In this document: one piece after another, positions 32,934 to 45,087 of the stretch
How the letters are laid out: each line of letters opens with the position of its first letter
How positions within the stretch are numbered: the first letter of the stretch is position 1
DNA from: Tilletia caries
Taxonomy: Eukaryota; Basidiomycota; Exobasidiomycetes; Tilletiales; Tilletiaceae
Reading direction: 5' to 3'
DNA length: 64,000 nucleotides
NCBI GenBank assembly: GCA_032718865.1
Contig: JALUTQ010000033.1
Coordinates: forward strand, 186,001-250,000
Notes under the pieces: model-generated
Told to the model about the DNA's origin: nothing
Seen by the model: the letters and a program-made list of their open reading frames with translations, nothing else
Database searches by the model: none
Translations under genes and position numbers: made by a program

Positions 32934-34768
32934 ATGAGTCAACGCTCCACGACTTCTTTCGACGAGGTTCTCGACGGGGCGCGGGACTCAACCCGAGCCA
33001 TTCCTGGTCGCAGTCTTGCTTTACCATCATTTTCTGCGGCAACAGAACATTTGGAGACGAGGTCCAGCAATTCGAGACCGCTCGTCAGTTTTGTGAATTC
33101 CCTTCAACCCCTTTCAGCGCCGCTGCGCCACAAACGAGCAAGTGAAGGTCCTCGCTGCGGAGCATCAAGGGCTGGAGGAAGTCGAATCCGTTCTTTGTTG
33201 CCACCCCCGCTGCCGAATCCGCTTTTGAGCGCCTCCACGACGAGGGAAGCGACAGCGCAATTTCAATCTCAGCTTGCCACCACATTCGACCTTGAACCGA
33301 CTGCCCAAGAAGAGACCAACTTCACCCACTTCGATGACCTCTTTTTCGCCTCGGGACGGTCTCCCTCCCCTGCCAATTCTGAGGCACAGCCTGTCAATGA
33401 TTATGTGGAATTGCTTTTCCGATACAGGACAGCTCTTTGCGTGCGGCTGGACGACAGGTGCTGGGTGGTGGAAGGTATACAAGACGACAACATCCCAGAC
33501 GTGAGTCCTTAATCCTTGCTGCCGTCGAGACCGTTTAATGATGAATGTGATTTGTTCCAACTGTCCTTTCCCTTCCCAGACTGGTGTATTTCATCATCTC
33601 TTTGTGCAGGAAGGCTCAGATAAGCTGTCCGCCAGCTGCGACTGCCGGAGGGGCAGGCAGCACGAGCCATGCATTCACAAAGATGCAGTGCTAGAAGCTC
33701 TGCCTAGCTTCAAAGCGCAGCCGGTCATCTCCAGGCAAGGTGAGATCTTATGCCAATCCAGTCATAATTCATCATGCAATATGCATCAATCATTTATCAT
33801 TGACTTGCTAATTAAACCACCTCTCTACACGTCTGGGTTCGTCAGCCAATCCAGCAGCTATTGAGATTGCCTCGGCTCTGCATGGTCGACACTCCTGGGT
33901 CTCGGTCATAGCATCGCAGACCATGTCCGGCGCCCAGCTTCTGCGTCACGACCAAAAGCGCACGATCGTGTCGCTCGTGGGCCCGGACAAGTGGTGCTGC
34001 GATGCCTACGGATGCAGCGGTCATGGGTCTCCCCCAGCAAGCTGCGTGCATCGAGGTTGTGCGAAAGCCTATTTGGAGCATGTGCTGGGTCGAGATGTGA
34101 ATGATGTAGAAGAGAGCTCAGAGAGTGAGCTACAAGGTTAGTGTGGTCAGAAAATTACGTTTGAACGAGACAGTTTTGTCAGTTGACAGTTGCTTCCTTT
34201 CCATTCATCTCCAGCTATTCATCAAGACGATGTCTTCGCTCGTGCACACCACCAGCAGTTGTCATGCTCCTCAGCACCACGCAGGCTGCCGTGCTTCTGT
34301 CAGCTTCCTGCGGAGCTAAAGGAGGAGCCGCTGCTGGTGGCGGTGGACGAGCTTCCCGCTGTCCTGCGCTTCGAAGGAATTGGCCGGTGCGGATGCGGAA
34401 GGAGCTACGATCCTTCCCAGCCAACCTCTACTCGCTCCTGTATGGTCTTCCATACTCGTGGTGTGGTGAAGAGAGAGGTAGAGGTGCAGCAATGCACATG
34501 CAGACGACGCGGAGAGACCAGAACGATTGGACCAGATCTTGCGTCGTATCAGCTCTTCAACTGGTCTGTGGATCTGGTCTTCACACACGAGCTAATGAAC
34601 TCCTATACTTCCCAGCTTGCTGCCTCCCCTACTCCACTTTCTGCATTCCACACCACCATCACAGACGCCTACATCGAGAACCACTGCGATATACACTTCG
34701 TCGCCAAATCCACATTCATCAAAGTTCCATCCCATCCATCTCGATTGCTCACCACCTCTTCTTTCTGA
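32934..34768 (+). CDS. SWIM/cysteine-cluster protein, KDZ-transposon-like N-terminal region (523 aa)
   Basis: Exons 32934-33500, 33580-33739, 33846-34136 and 34215-34768; all junctions are GT-AG and the phases agree, giving 524 codons. After a Ser/Arg-rich N-terminus (about 150 residues), exon 2 holds a SWIM-type CxCx(n)CxH finger (CDCRRGRQHEPCIH). Exon 3 has a second cluster (WCCDAYGCSGHGSPPASC then HRGC). Exon 4 adds CFC, GRCGCG and CTCRRR, then a segment with LFNWSVDLVFTHELMN and SPTPLSAFHTTI. That combination resembles the cysteine clusters preceding KDZ (Kyakuja-Dileera-Zisupton) transposases in basidiomycetes. Here the protein stops before any transposase core and none is found downstream. 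It could be a truncated element or a retained DNA-binding protein. The intact multi-exon frame argues for the second. Confidence 0.6.
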
Positions 34769-36973
34769 TCATTCCTTACTCCTATCACTTGTCTGTATAG
34801 TATAGTTCTTTGAAATACAGCTCTTTTCCTCTCTTCTCGCGGCCATTCATCTCCTCTGCTGCCCTAGTCATCTCGTTCAGCCCTCTTTGACCCTGGTGCC
34901 TGTCTGCTTTTCACCTATCATTTAAGCAAATCGGTATGTACGACTCCAGAACTTCTCATAGAGCACCTCTATATACTTATCTTCCGTTTCCGCCCTCTTT
35001 CGTCTCGTTTCAGGCTCTGGTTGTGCTCAAGTGCCGTCAGATACCCCGTAATATCGCAACCGACGGTGAGCACACACTTTCTCGTGTTTTGACCGTTCAC
35101 ATCATTGCTACACTCTTTTGATCAACTTTCGTGACTCTACAACGTGCACTGGCTCTATTGAGCTCTTGTTTGGGCTGCTGTGACCATCTTATGCTCCTCA
35201 ACATATGCTAATCCTGTTTCTATCATGTTTGTTTCAATTCACATCATTTTTCCCTACCATACCTCATAGACTGATCCGAATCTCAATCCGAAAGGCTCTA
35301 CGAGCTCTCCTTGACTATACCTTTCGAATGAACCTATCATTGTTTTGGAGATTTTGGTGTTGAAAACTGAGGTGCACTTTGTACACCAAGAAGTGTCTAG
35401 AGGTACACATCGTGTCATTGTCTGGAAATCGTGAACTCCCAATCACGACCATACAACTATCTAAAATTCAACACATAACAAAAATGATACTCACTTGCTC
35501 GGACCATCCCAGAGACCTTGCCTGCCAAGTTTGAGAATGTTCTAAGCATTATTGACTGCACAGGGTAAGAAAAACAGGTACTGAGGTACTCAAGTGTTAA
35601 CCAGTTGTTAACCACACACTCTACCTTGAGCGCTGACGGTCGCTCCTCCGCCGGAAAGCGTAAGAGAAGGCATAAAAGGCTACTGAAGCATCACTGATAC
35701 TTACAGCTACACATGAATCCATCTTTTGCGACTTTTAATTGCGAAGTCTTGTCTGTTTTTGCATGTCAGCTATGTGCATGGTAAGAGAAGGGGAAATATT
35801 GTCACGGTAATGCTTCCCGTGCGATGGTCCTTTAGTATTAACATGTATTCAAACGTCCTCTAAAGCTATATGATATATCAGGAATCCCTGGTGAGAACTC
35901 ATACTGTGTTTGATGGAGCGGTCCGGGTTCAGCATGGAGTACGGATGCATAAGGAAGAGCATTATTGTTATGCATCGATTGATATGTCGAGCCATTCGAC
36001 GCTGTAAAAGCATCTTCAGGCCTCCAGACGCCTCCATTAATACAGAGGAATAGTACAAGCATCTCTTACAGCTGTTATTTTGTGTACTACTTAATATACT
36101 GATGTTCATTGCAGGAAAGGGAAGGAAGCAGGTATAATATGATTGTCATACTTTAACAATTACCTGGAGCTTTCCCACGCTCGGAAAGCATCTCTAAGAC
36201 TCCAAACCAATTGCACAGTATGAAATCATAGCATAGAAGAGTCTCCAGGTGTATATCATTGCTCGTCGTTTAGTATAATGATGTCCATTGCGGTGACAGG
36301 AAGGAGGCGTGACTGTCGGACAGAAAGGCTCTGTCAGCTCATCTTTCCATCTCCTGAGTCACTGAGAGCCTTTGAAGGCTTAAAACGGCGCACGCTACTC
36401 TATCAGTACAGCATCTTTCCTCTCATCTCTTCTTCTGGCCAAACATTGTTATGTTTGATCTGGCTGCGAGCATTCTGGCGGAAGGCGAGGAGCTGAATGT
36501 GGTGATTTTAGCTGGCAGGTGTTCAGTGAAGCCACGTGGTGTCGCGGCAACGCGGTAGATCTCTGAACTCTCGCGACACGGTGTGGGGATGATCGGGCGG
36601 GCCGCGGCGCCGCGTTCGGCGTTTGGCTTCTGTTATTAGGCTCTTACTGGTGTCGAGTCGATAATTGAAATTGTGGCTCTTTTAAAGCTGGGGGAGGGGT
36701 CCCCTAGACCCCATAACCAGCGGGCCTCAATGGGGTCTAGAGGGCCTCCGGGGGGACGCCATAGGACGGACGAGACGGGACCCAGTACTCAATAATCCCT
36801 CCTTCTTCAGCCCCGCGGCACGTCCTAGACCAGATAGCGCTGCTTTACCATTCTACTGCTGACATGCTGAGCGTTGAGTATTGAGTATGTATACTGACAC
36901 AGTTCTTCCAGTTGCTCACCGCTCACCTCTATCACACCCACGCCATCTACCACATTCCTCTACATATCTCACG
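34769..36973. other. Intergenic, no gene seen
   Basis: About 2.2 kb, more AT-rich than its surroundings, with short frames only. A hairpin with arms GTGTCGCG (36539-36546) and CGCGACAC (36572-36579) is present. This is the boundary between the transposon-rich and gene-rich halves. Confidence 0.5.
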
Positions 36974-38140
36974 ATGCGGTTCCTCCTCTCCGCTGTCTTC
37001 GTTGCCCTCTCCCTCGGCCTCGTCGCCGTGGAGGCTCAGCCCTCAGGCGGAAACAACAGCACCATCCCCACCTCCAAGCTATTCCCGGCCGGGGAACGCA
37101 AGCAGCAAAAGGCCCACGGCAAGCCCACGATGGAAGGTGGCTGCGGCGGAGCGTACCCGCCCTCTCCGTTCAACTACCCGGCTCAGCCGCGAACGAAGGG
37201 CGACTGCAAGACCTCAGGCAAGACCACAAAGTGCACGTTCGCCTTCCCGTCCAGTGCCTACTGGAACCAGACGCACGTCGGCATCAACGGCATCTTCACG
37301 ACTCCCTGCAAGGGTACTGGCTCCGTCGTTTTGATCGGCGGAGCAGGCGGTATGTCATACGACCAGGGCGCCCACGCGCCCGGTACCAAGGTCACCTCCG
37401 CTATTCGCGTCTTCGGCAGGACTGCCATCGAGAAGCACACCACGTTTGTCGTTCAGGTCGGTGGCCAGGGCGAGACTGGCTTCCTCGATGGAAACTATTA
37501 TGGCGGATGGCCGAACGGTGGCCATGGATTCGGCGACGATTCCAACGACGGCTCCGACTACGGCAACTACTACGAATACGACGGCCGAGACTCTGTCGCC
37601 AAAATAAAGCAGCTCGCCATCCCTGCGCCCCCTTACTACAATATTCAATCGGGCGGAGGCGGAGGCGGGAGCACAGAGCTAATCGGCTGCCTCACGGGCA
37701 AGCGTCTCGTCGTGGCGGCTGGAGGAGGAGGAAACGGTTATTCCAGGTCTGGTGGAGACGTCTTCAACCCCGACTACTACGGTAGGCCCGCCACGGATGG
37801 CCAGGTCACCACGACGTGGAGGGGCGCCGATGTTCCTGCGGGCGTTTTCTCCAACACTGGCGGTGGTGGTGGAGGTCTTTTCGGTGGGGCGGCTGGCACT
37901 GACGGTAACGGAGGATACGCTGGCAAGAGCCTGGGCGACACCATCGTGGAGGCAGGCGGCGCGAACGGGGCTGCTGGCTCCGCTGTCATCACCTTCACGT
38001 GCTTGAACTTAGATGCTGTTCATTCTGGCGATCCCATCTATTGTTATTCCGTACCTTTGACCCAGCGCTGTGCTCTAAACCCCCACCCCCTGATGAGCAA
38101 TCAACACAGACACAAATCACCATGTACTCAGCGCGATTGA
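36974..38140 (+). CDS. Secreted glycine-rich protein (388 aa)
   Basis: Starts with a clear signal peptide (MRFLLSAVFVALSLGLVAVEA). The mature region has several N-glycosylation sites (NNST, NQT) and paired cysteines. The C-terminal half is a glycine-rich domain: VVLIGGAGG, a Tyr/Asp/Gly segment, GGGGGGSTELIG, VVAAGGGGNGYS, TGGGGGGLFGGAAG and GGANGAAGSAVITFTC. The alternating beta-like strands with poly-Gly turns recall the glycine-rich domains of ALK/LTK-type extracellular proteins and some fungal wall proteins; this is a resemblance, not an assignment. Single exon as read. The tail after VITFTC (about 35 residues) is unlike the rest and may be read through an unrecognised 3' intron. Likely extracellular or wall-associated. 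Confidence 0.65.
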   Translation: MRFLLSAVFVALSLGLVAVEAQPSGGNNSTIPTSKLFPAGERKQQKAHGKPTMEGGCGGAYPPSPFNYPAQPRTKGDCKTSGKTTKCTFAFPSSAYWNQTHVGINGIFTTPCKGTGSVVLIGGAGGMSYDQGAHAPGTKVTSAIRVFGRTAIEKHTTFVVQVGGQGETGFLDGNYYGGWPNGGHGFGDDSNDGSDYGNYYEYDGRDSVAKIKQLAIPAPPYYNIQSGGGGGGSTELIGCLTGKRLVVAAGGGGNGYSRSGGDVFNPDYYGRPATDGQVTTTWRGADVPAGVFSNTGGGGGGLFGGAAGTDGNGGYAGKSLGDTIVEAGGANGAAGSAVITFTCLNLDAVHSGDPIYCYSVPLTQRCALNPHPLMSNQHRHKSPCTQRD

Positions 38141-38341
38141 CGAAGAGGACGAGAGCTTCCGCTACACGATCATTTAGAAGACAAATAAGGAGACATGCTC
38201 AGGATGTTTTCTGAGGGATCGAGCCTCCTGCCCCGCTTCTCCGAGGTTGGATAAAGGCATACTCTTCGCTCGATGAACGATGAACACGATCCCATTGCTA
38301 CACCGTTATTCAAACACCAGCAACGTACCACCTTGCCGTCT

Positions 38342-39769
38342 TCAAAAGGATGAGACAGCCTCCTGGTAGTCCTCCTGTGTCAGCTCGACGGCCCAATGCC
38401 AGCAAGTCTGACGGAGGATGCGCGCAATCGACTCGTCGTCGTACATTTTGCTGTGGGAGGCTGCGACGTCCCTGATGAGCCCCCGCTTGAAGCGGCCTGC
38501 GGGACCGACGGCCTTGAGCCCTGAAATTTGCACAGTCTTAGCGTCAGTATGTGTATCAAGGAAGTCAGGTCCGTAGAGAGCACAAGTCAAGGACGGTAAA
38601 GCTGCTCACATCGCGAGATCTGACAGGCATCGTCACTGCACCGCCTTCCTAGATAGAAAGCGATATACCAACCCCAACAGCCTCTCGGGTCCCAGCTCCT
38701 GACCCAGCCCGCCTGTTCCCAATCGGCCAGAGACTGGGAAGCCTTTACGCCGAAGCGGTTGATGGTAGGGTCGTAGTCGTCCCGAGTCAGTTTGGACTTG
38801 ATGTCGATGTTTTTGAGCCAATCTTGGGGCAATGCGGCGAGCTCTTCGTTGGGCTCGAGCCAGGTTCGTTTGACGGTTGAGTAATGTCGTCTGTGTGGTG
38901 GAAAGGAACAGTCAGGTGAGGCATATTTGAGAAAGGAAGGAGAGTGGGGTATGATCTCACCTGAAAGCGGTCCCGCCGAACATGCCACCTGAGCGAAAGG
39001 AGGGGAAACATGTATGTATATTCAGCATACGTTGTAATCAATTCAAAAATGAAAAGCAGAATGACTGACCCTCCATCATCTCTTGCGGAGAGAGATTAGG
39101 CGTGAATAACTTCCAGCGATCTTCGAAAATGAGTTTGCCTTGCCCAGAAGGCCCAGCCGGCCCCGCCCTGGTAGGCAACGGCTGTCGCTCGTACTCCTCA
39201 TACGCGCCTGTGCCCTCAACATCTTCAGATGGATCCAACTTGGGCCCTTTAAACTTGGCGAGCCCAGTGCGCAAGTGGATGATGTCGTCTGCGCCCGAAT
39301 CGTCGGAGTCCGGGAGCTCTATGTAGGTCTTGGAACTGGATGATCCGTGGGAGAGCCGTGCGCTGGTTCGAGAGCCTGGAATGCGTGGCTTGTGGTAGAG
39401 CTCCTTTTTGGCGGAAGAGGAGACGACCTTGGGGGTCCTGGGCTGTTTTGGTGGCTTGGGTGCTACACGGGAAAGTTCTTTGAGGTTGTATTTTGGGGGG
39501 CTACTTGTACTTCGTCGTGCGGGTGCGCGTCGGGATGGTCTTGATGGACCTGCCTCGTTCTCTCCTTCCGCTTTTTCGTCCTCCGCCTTCTCGATCTGGA
39601 TTCTTGGTTTCGGCTTTGCCTTCACCGTCGGTGGTTTGGGCTTGGGCTTTGGCTTTTCTATGAGTGGCTCTGCACCGGCCCCGACGAGACCGAGGGACTG
39701 AAGGAGCTCGTTGTTTTTCTTGATGTTGGCGAGCCGCGCAGCCTCGTACTCCGATACCTCCGATGCCAT
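38342..39769 (-). CDS. Conserved fungal protein, 395 aa, four exons
   Basis: Exons 39769-39070, 38988-38961, 38890-38610 and 38520-38342; total 396 codons. Exon 2 is only 28 nt but keeps the frame (GGMFGGTAFR). The N-terminus has the pattern YEAARLANIKKNNELLQSLG, found at the start of many fungal nuclear proteins. A basic, Lys/Pro-rich disordered region follows. The C-terminal half is the conserved domain: GGMFGGTAF, WLKNIDI, INRFGVKASQSLADWEQAGW, DPRGCWGWYIAFYLGRR, CSDDACQI, VGPAGRFKRG and RQTCWHW. I recognise this as a widespread, unnamed fungal domain, often next to disordered basic tails. Probably nuclear. The start is the first ATG after a short upstream leader; it is divergently transcribed from the CFA synthase gene across 477 bp. 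Confidence 0.85.
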
Positions 39770-40112
39770 CTTGATCACCAACAGTATATATTTGAAGAGA
39801 AAGATGGATGAGCGAGATGAGCATCGTTCGCTCCAGATAATCTTTGGCTCTGTCCTCCCGCCCGATCTCGTCGCGTCGCGTCGCGTTGCGTTGCGGCCCT
39901 CACGTCGCGTCTGAGTCTAGCGGGCTCTGCTCGGCCGAGATGCGGCTTTATGTCAGTGCTGCAGCTGCAAGGACCCTTTCATTATTATACGCACGTGAAG
40001 CGTGAAGCAAATGCCGAGCGATGTTCGCGCTGACTGGTGTCGTAAGCACAACAGCTGATTTCGTACGCGCCTCGAATTATTGATGGTGACCTTCCGTATG
40101 CACGGTGGTACA

Positions 40113-40120
40113 TATAAATA
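40113..40120 (+). promoter_or_regulatory. TATA box of CFA synthase gene
   Basis: TATAAATA lies 127 bp before the ATG at 40247, in the 477-bp divergent promoter region shared with the minus-strand gene starting at 39769. Confidence 0.5.
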
Positions 40121-40246
40121 GGGGAAGCCTGTATTTGTTGACTGCTGACTGCTGACACTTCTTCCTCGCGTCCTCCCCCTCTACTCCCTCCGTTCCCTCT
40201 GCAGACTCCCTTCCCTCTCGCTCTCGCTCCTCCCCCTGCCGCAGCG

Positions 40247-42461
40247 ATGACCTCGACATACGCGCTCAAGAAGATCAGCGGAGTCTACGACTCGTCCGTG
40301 TCGGCGCTCACAGCAGCCAGCTTCACCCCGCTCGTCGCTCTCAGCCGCTTCTCGGTGTGCGCGCTCCTGACCAGGCTCCAGGTCGGACAGCTCGAGATCA
40401 TCGACTCCGACGGTTCCTCGCGCGTCTACGGCGACCTCACCCTGCGAGCCAAAGCAGCTCTCAATGCAGATGCCGCAGGTGGGACCGTCGCAGGCGCGGA
40501 TCTCCTCGCGGAGGCGGCTTCGTCAGTAGCAGAAGCAGTCAAGAAGGTCGCGTCGCCTACACCAGAGTCAGAAGCTGACAGCGAAGGAGAGGCAGGCTCG
40601 AGCGCCAGCACCAGCGACTCCACCCTCCTCTCCAAAACTGCAACTCCGTCCGCCGCCCAAGATGCAGCATCATCATCAGCCAAGGTCGACTCTGCTCCCG
40701 CTGCCGGTCCACCACGCGCCGTGCTCAAAGTCATCAACGACGCGTTCTGGATCCGCATGTTCGTCGGCGTGGATATGGGTTTCGCCGAGGCCTTCATGGC
40801 CGGCGAGGTCGAAACTCCAGATCTTGGCGCGTGCTTTGCGGTGAGTGTCTTATTTCGCTTCTGCTTCTCTTCCGTCTCAATACTGACTCCAGACGCGTCT
40901 ATCATTCTATCCGAATCAACGCAGCTCTTTATCCACAACCGCGCTGCCCTCTCCAACCTCAACACCGGTCTTTTCGCGACTCTTTCCTCCAAGGCTCAAG
41001 CCTTGCTCAACAGGCAATACGCAAACACCCGCAGCGGGAGTCTCAAGAACATCGGCGCCCATTATGATATTGTCAGTAGTTCTTCCCCCCGGCCCCTTCT
41101 CCCGAATTCGCAGAGCTTCGCCAGCCACGACGCGTGCTCTGACTTCTCTCCCTGACACCATGATTCCCCGCGGCTGCGCCGAAACGCGTCCTTTCTGAGA
41201 ACAGTCAAACCAAATGTACGAAGCGTTCCTGTCGCGCGACATGACCTACTCGTGAGTTCCCCTAGCCGCCGCTCCGTAATACCTCAGACAATGTCAGCTC
41301 AGACAGTGTCCGGTCTTTTGCTTTGCGCTCTTCAGTTGCGGCGTGTTTCCCACCCTCGACGCAGACATCCTCCCCTCCTCTCAGAAATCGACCGCAGCTT
41401 TCCTGGGCGGCCTCGTCAACGACCCAGAAGCCGCCGCCAAGCTCGACTCCCTCCCCTCCTCAGTCGCCAAAACTGAGAACGAATACGCGACGGACGACCT
41501 GGAGGACTCGCAGATTCGCAAACTCCGCATGCACATCACCCGCGCCAACATCCAACCTGGCCACCGCGTGCTCGAGATCGGCACAGGCTGGGGCTCCTTC
41601 GCCATGGAGGCCGCCCGGCTCACCGGCTGCACCGTCGACTCCCTCACCCTGTCCGTCGAGCAGAAAGCCCTGGCCGAGGCGCGGATCGCACGCGCCGGTC
41701 TCAGCGACCGCATCACGGTCCACCTGCTCGACTACAGAGACATGCCCCAAAGCTGGTCCGACTCCTTCGACCGCGTCGTCTCGATTGAGATGCTCGAGGC
41801 TGTCGGCAACGAGTTCCTCGAGACTTACTTCTCCGCCGTCAGTCGCGTGCTCAAGCGGAGGGGCGGTGTCGCTGTCTTCCAGTGCATCACCATCCCCGAG
41901 GACCGGTTCGAGGTCTACAAGGACGAGGTCGACTTTATCAAGAAGTACATCTTCCCCGGCGGATGTCTCCTCTCCGTCACGCGGCTCTTCGAGGCGGCCC
42001 GCACGGCGTCCAAGGGCACACTCATCCCTGAGGGTCTCACGAACATTGGACCGCACTACGCTCGCACGCTGCGGGAGTGGTGCACCCGCTTCGAGGCGAG
42101 CTTTGATGAGCACGTCGCGCCTGCTTTGATCCGGGATCACCCCGAGATCCGCAAGCTGAGCAAGGAGGGACAGGCGAAGGAGGTCGAGGTCTTCCGGAAG
42201 AAGTGGATTTGTGAGCATGATTTCCCGCCCCCCTTCCCTCTTTTTTCGCGTCACTAGACTTACCTTGTTCGGATCTTCTCAGATTACTTTGTTTATTGCG
42301 AGGTCGGATTCACGGAACGCGTTATTGGAGGTGAGTACAGTCCTCCACTAAGTGCCGGGGTTGTATCATGCGCGCACATACTGACTCCCTCGGCCTCTGC
42401 AGACCACATCCTCACCTTCGTCCGAGAAGGCAACACATCCTACCCGGCCGTGTGCGCTTGA
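40247..42461 (+). CDS. Cyclopropane-fatty-acyl-phospholipid synthase (589 aa)
   Basis: Six exons: 40247-40840, 40925-41071, 41205-41251, 41336-42210, 42283-42330, 42403-42461; phases agree and sum to 590 codons. The enzyme transfers a methylene group from S-adenosylmethionine to the double bond of an acyl chain in a phospholipid. The N-terminal domain (LKVINDAFWIRMFVGVDMGF then AFMAGEVETPDLG) is interrupted by a low-complexity Ala/Ser/Glu insert (about residues 90-155). The family signature IGAHYDISNQMYEAFLSRDM is split by the intron at 41072. The SAM site is RVLEIGTGWGSFAMEAA, with IEMLEAVG and YIFPGGCLLS downstream. The C-terminus ends with WIYYFVYCEVGF and a short DHILTFVREG exon. No transmembrane segment is predicted, unlike sphingolipid C9-methyltransferases, which favours the CFA assignment. 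Confidence 0.92.
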
Positions 42462-43279
42462 TCCCAAAATATGGAACCGAGGACAACGAACACGAATAAA
42501 TGCATCGAATCTATAGGATCCCCCCCCCCCCCCCCCCCGAACGATACCAGCAGCTTCTCTTTTTATCAGCTCCTTCCTTCCTTTTCTTCTCCTTAGATGC
42601 GCAAAGGGCTCTTCCCTCGGCCCCGTTACAAGACGGCAAGTGATGGTCAGCGATGTCAAATCCTCCCGCCAGCCTCAGGATCCAAATCCGACCGCTGCCC
42701 CCCAGCCCCTCTCTTTATACACCAAATGGATCCTTTCGCCAGCTACTCTCCTTCATAACTGCCGCTTCTCCAAAAGCTGTGGCTTATCCAAGAAACATGG
42801 GACTCTATCTTTTCTGTCTGCTCAGTGCGACCCTGCCGCCATGCGCGATTGAGGATCTGAAGGGTTGCATTTGTCCAATTGCGAGAGGTTCCGATGTTGC
42901 TGTTCCAAGAGATAAACAAGTTCCAAAAGGGGGGGAGTCAGGGTGAACGGTGAAGAGTCTGGGCCGGGAGGATGTATCCACAAAAGAAGAGGGAGAAAAG
43001 GTGACAGGTCCGGGGAAACGTGCGAGCGCTGGTGCAGTCCTTTGACGGGAGTATAAAGTCGAGTACAGGAGGAGGGGTCGGGCAGGCCGGCTGCCTGGAT
43101 AATGCGCGAGTACAGGATCCTTTGAAGTGAAGTTGCCAGACGTGTAGTAAGTGAAGAGTGTTGCAGATTCCGTCCATCCGAGTTGTATTTGCCCTATTCC
43201 GTGGCCGTCCAGACGAGCGCAAAAAAGGGGGTGCGAGAAGGGGAGTTCCGAGGGACAGGTCCAAGGATGAAGGTGGGGA
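42462..43279. other. Intergenic; 3' ends converge
   Basis: Convergent 3' untranslated regions of the CFA synthase and Stealth genes. Holds a run of 19 C at 42520-42538; no gene. Confidence 0.6.
42520..42538. repeat. C19 homopolymer
   Basis: Nineteen consecutive C in the 3' flank of the CFA synthase gene; length should be read with caution. Confidence 0.8.
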
Positions 43280-45087
43280 TCACAGAGTCGACGTCGCCCG
43301 CTCGAACTCGGCCGGATAGTCGCCAAAGAAGTCGACAAAATGCCTGTGCATCTGCCTCTTCGCCTCCTCCGCGCCCGCGACACCCTGCTTGCCCATATTA
43401 TCATTAAACGCAGCGACCTGCGGCCCAACACGCTCCATCTTCTCCAGCGCCAGCGCATTCGCACTCAGGTTGTTCGTCCAGCTCAGGAAGAAGAACTGCT
43501 TCTGGGCAACCGAGACGGGCACGATGTCGTAGGTGTAGCCACAGCAGCGGGCGCCTTCTTGCGTGAGGTAGCCGTGGTGGAGGAAGGGCACGAGGACGTC
43601 TTCCGGGTTGCGGAAGCGGCGGCGCGCGTTGCTGGCGAGCTGGGCGCCGAAGTGCGTGTGCAGGTCGGCCAGGGCGTGTCGCACGTACACAAAGGGGGCG
43701 TGCTTGACGAAGCGGGGTCGATGCTGTGGATTGGGCCACTGGAAGTGATACCGCGCATAGAGGATCTCGATGGTATAATGGACCGAGAACAGCCAGGCCT
43801 GTTTGGCCTTCTTCTCCACCGGCACTCTTCTATTGACATCGACGTGGCCCGGTTCGAGGAAGAGTTTGACAGCGCCGGAGCGGGTGAAGAAGTCCCAGGG
43901 TTCCATGCGGCGGCGGACCATGAAGTCGTCGTTGAAGACGATGAATCGCTCGGTCACGCCTGGGATGAGGTGCAGAAAGGGCTCGATGGCGTTGGAGCTG
44001 AAGACGGGGAGGTATTCTTTGGGCACGATGCTGTTCTGGTCGATCCAGCGTATTCTGTGCGAATAAGTCGCGAAAGAGGCAGAGTCACTGATTCAGCAAA
44101 TGAAGCGGGACAAGCACATGGTGAAAGGAGGCCTAAGCTGCTCACCTCGGATGGGAGACGTTGAGCCAGGTTGGGAGGGTGGGAGAAACGATGAAGACCG
44201 TGCCTCGGTGCCAGGGCAGATGGGCTGCTACCGACCGCATCGAGTAGCGCAGGTCGTCATTGTCTCGATCTCGAGCTCCGCCGACCTGTTTCTCTGAGCC
44301 TGCCAGCGAGAGAGAGCGCGCGCGTGGGGAGGGTGGAGATATGCGATGAGCGATCAGGATGAAGGCTAGGGAGTCAGGAAGGGATGGGTGCAGCAGACTC
44401 ACCATACTGGGCCCGTAGCGCCTGCTGTTCGACATCGCTCCCATTCACCCAGGTGTAGACGATGCTCGAATCCCTCGCAAACTCCCACCCCTTCCACTTG
44501 GCCTCATCCACCGACTGACCCAGCCCCCACTTCCGCCACGCAGGCCCGAGTTGGAGGGAAGCCGAAGCGAGTCGATCTGATCCCGAAGTGGTGAGGGAGA
44601 GCCAGGCAAGGAGGAGGAGGGAGCAGAAGGAGAGGATGCCGACAGTCGCTCTTCTTGAGTCCCACCTTCTTCCCTTAGGCGCTATGCCGCCGTCGCCGGA
44701 CCGACCCCGTGCGTCTGCGGTGCTACTGTTTCCCAGCAGAGGCCCGTTGCTATTGCTGCTGTGATGCCGATGTCTACTGCCAATGCCGCTGTTGCTGTTG
44801 CTGGTGGTAGTAGTGCTGCTGCTGCCCCCGCCCAGCCATGATGGTCTTCTGCGCTGGTAGAGATCGTCGAAGCCGTCCGGTTGTGATGGAGATGGCGCCG
44901 AGATGGGAGGGGGATTCCGACTTTCCTCCTCTTCGTCTAGCAGTGGGAGAGAGACCGAGTCGTGGGAGACGTAGGCAGAATGGAGACGGGATGAATGATA
45001 GGCGCTGTCGCTGCTGCTGTTATTGCTGCCATCGCCGCCCGAGACTCGGTCGTAGCGATCTGAGTAGATATGTGACATGTTCGACAT
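43280..45087 (-). CDS. Stealth-family (XPT1-like) glycan phosphotransferase (537 aa)
   Basis: Exons 45087-44403, 44299-44146 and 44054-43280, summing to 538 codons. It is a type II Golgi-type protein: a Ser/Asn-rich cytosolic tail of about 145 residues, one membrane span at about 147-165 (ILSFCSLLLLAWLSL), then a lumenal catalytic region. All Stealth blocks are visible: CR1 (SSIVYTWVNGSD), CR2 (DRDNDDLRYSMRSV, HRGTVFIVSPTLPTWL), CR3 (LPVFSSNAIEPFLHLIPGV then RFIVFNDDFMV) and a C-terminal CR4-like part. Stealth enzymes transfer a sugar-1-phosphate; fungal members include xylosylphosphotransferase Xpt1 of Cryptococcus, which modifies protein glycans. The donor sugar here cannot be told from sequence. 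A more upstream in-frame extension exists, but the ATG at 45087 is the best start. Confidence 0.88.
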
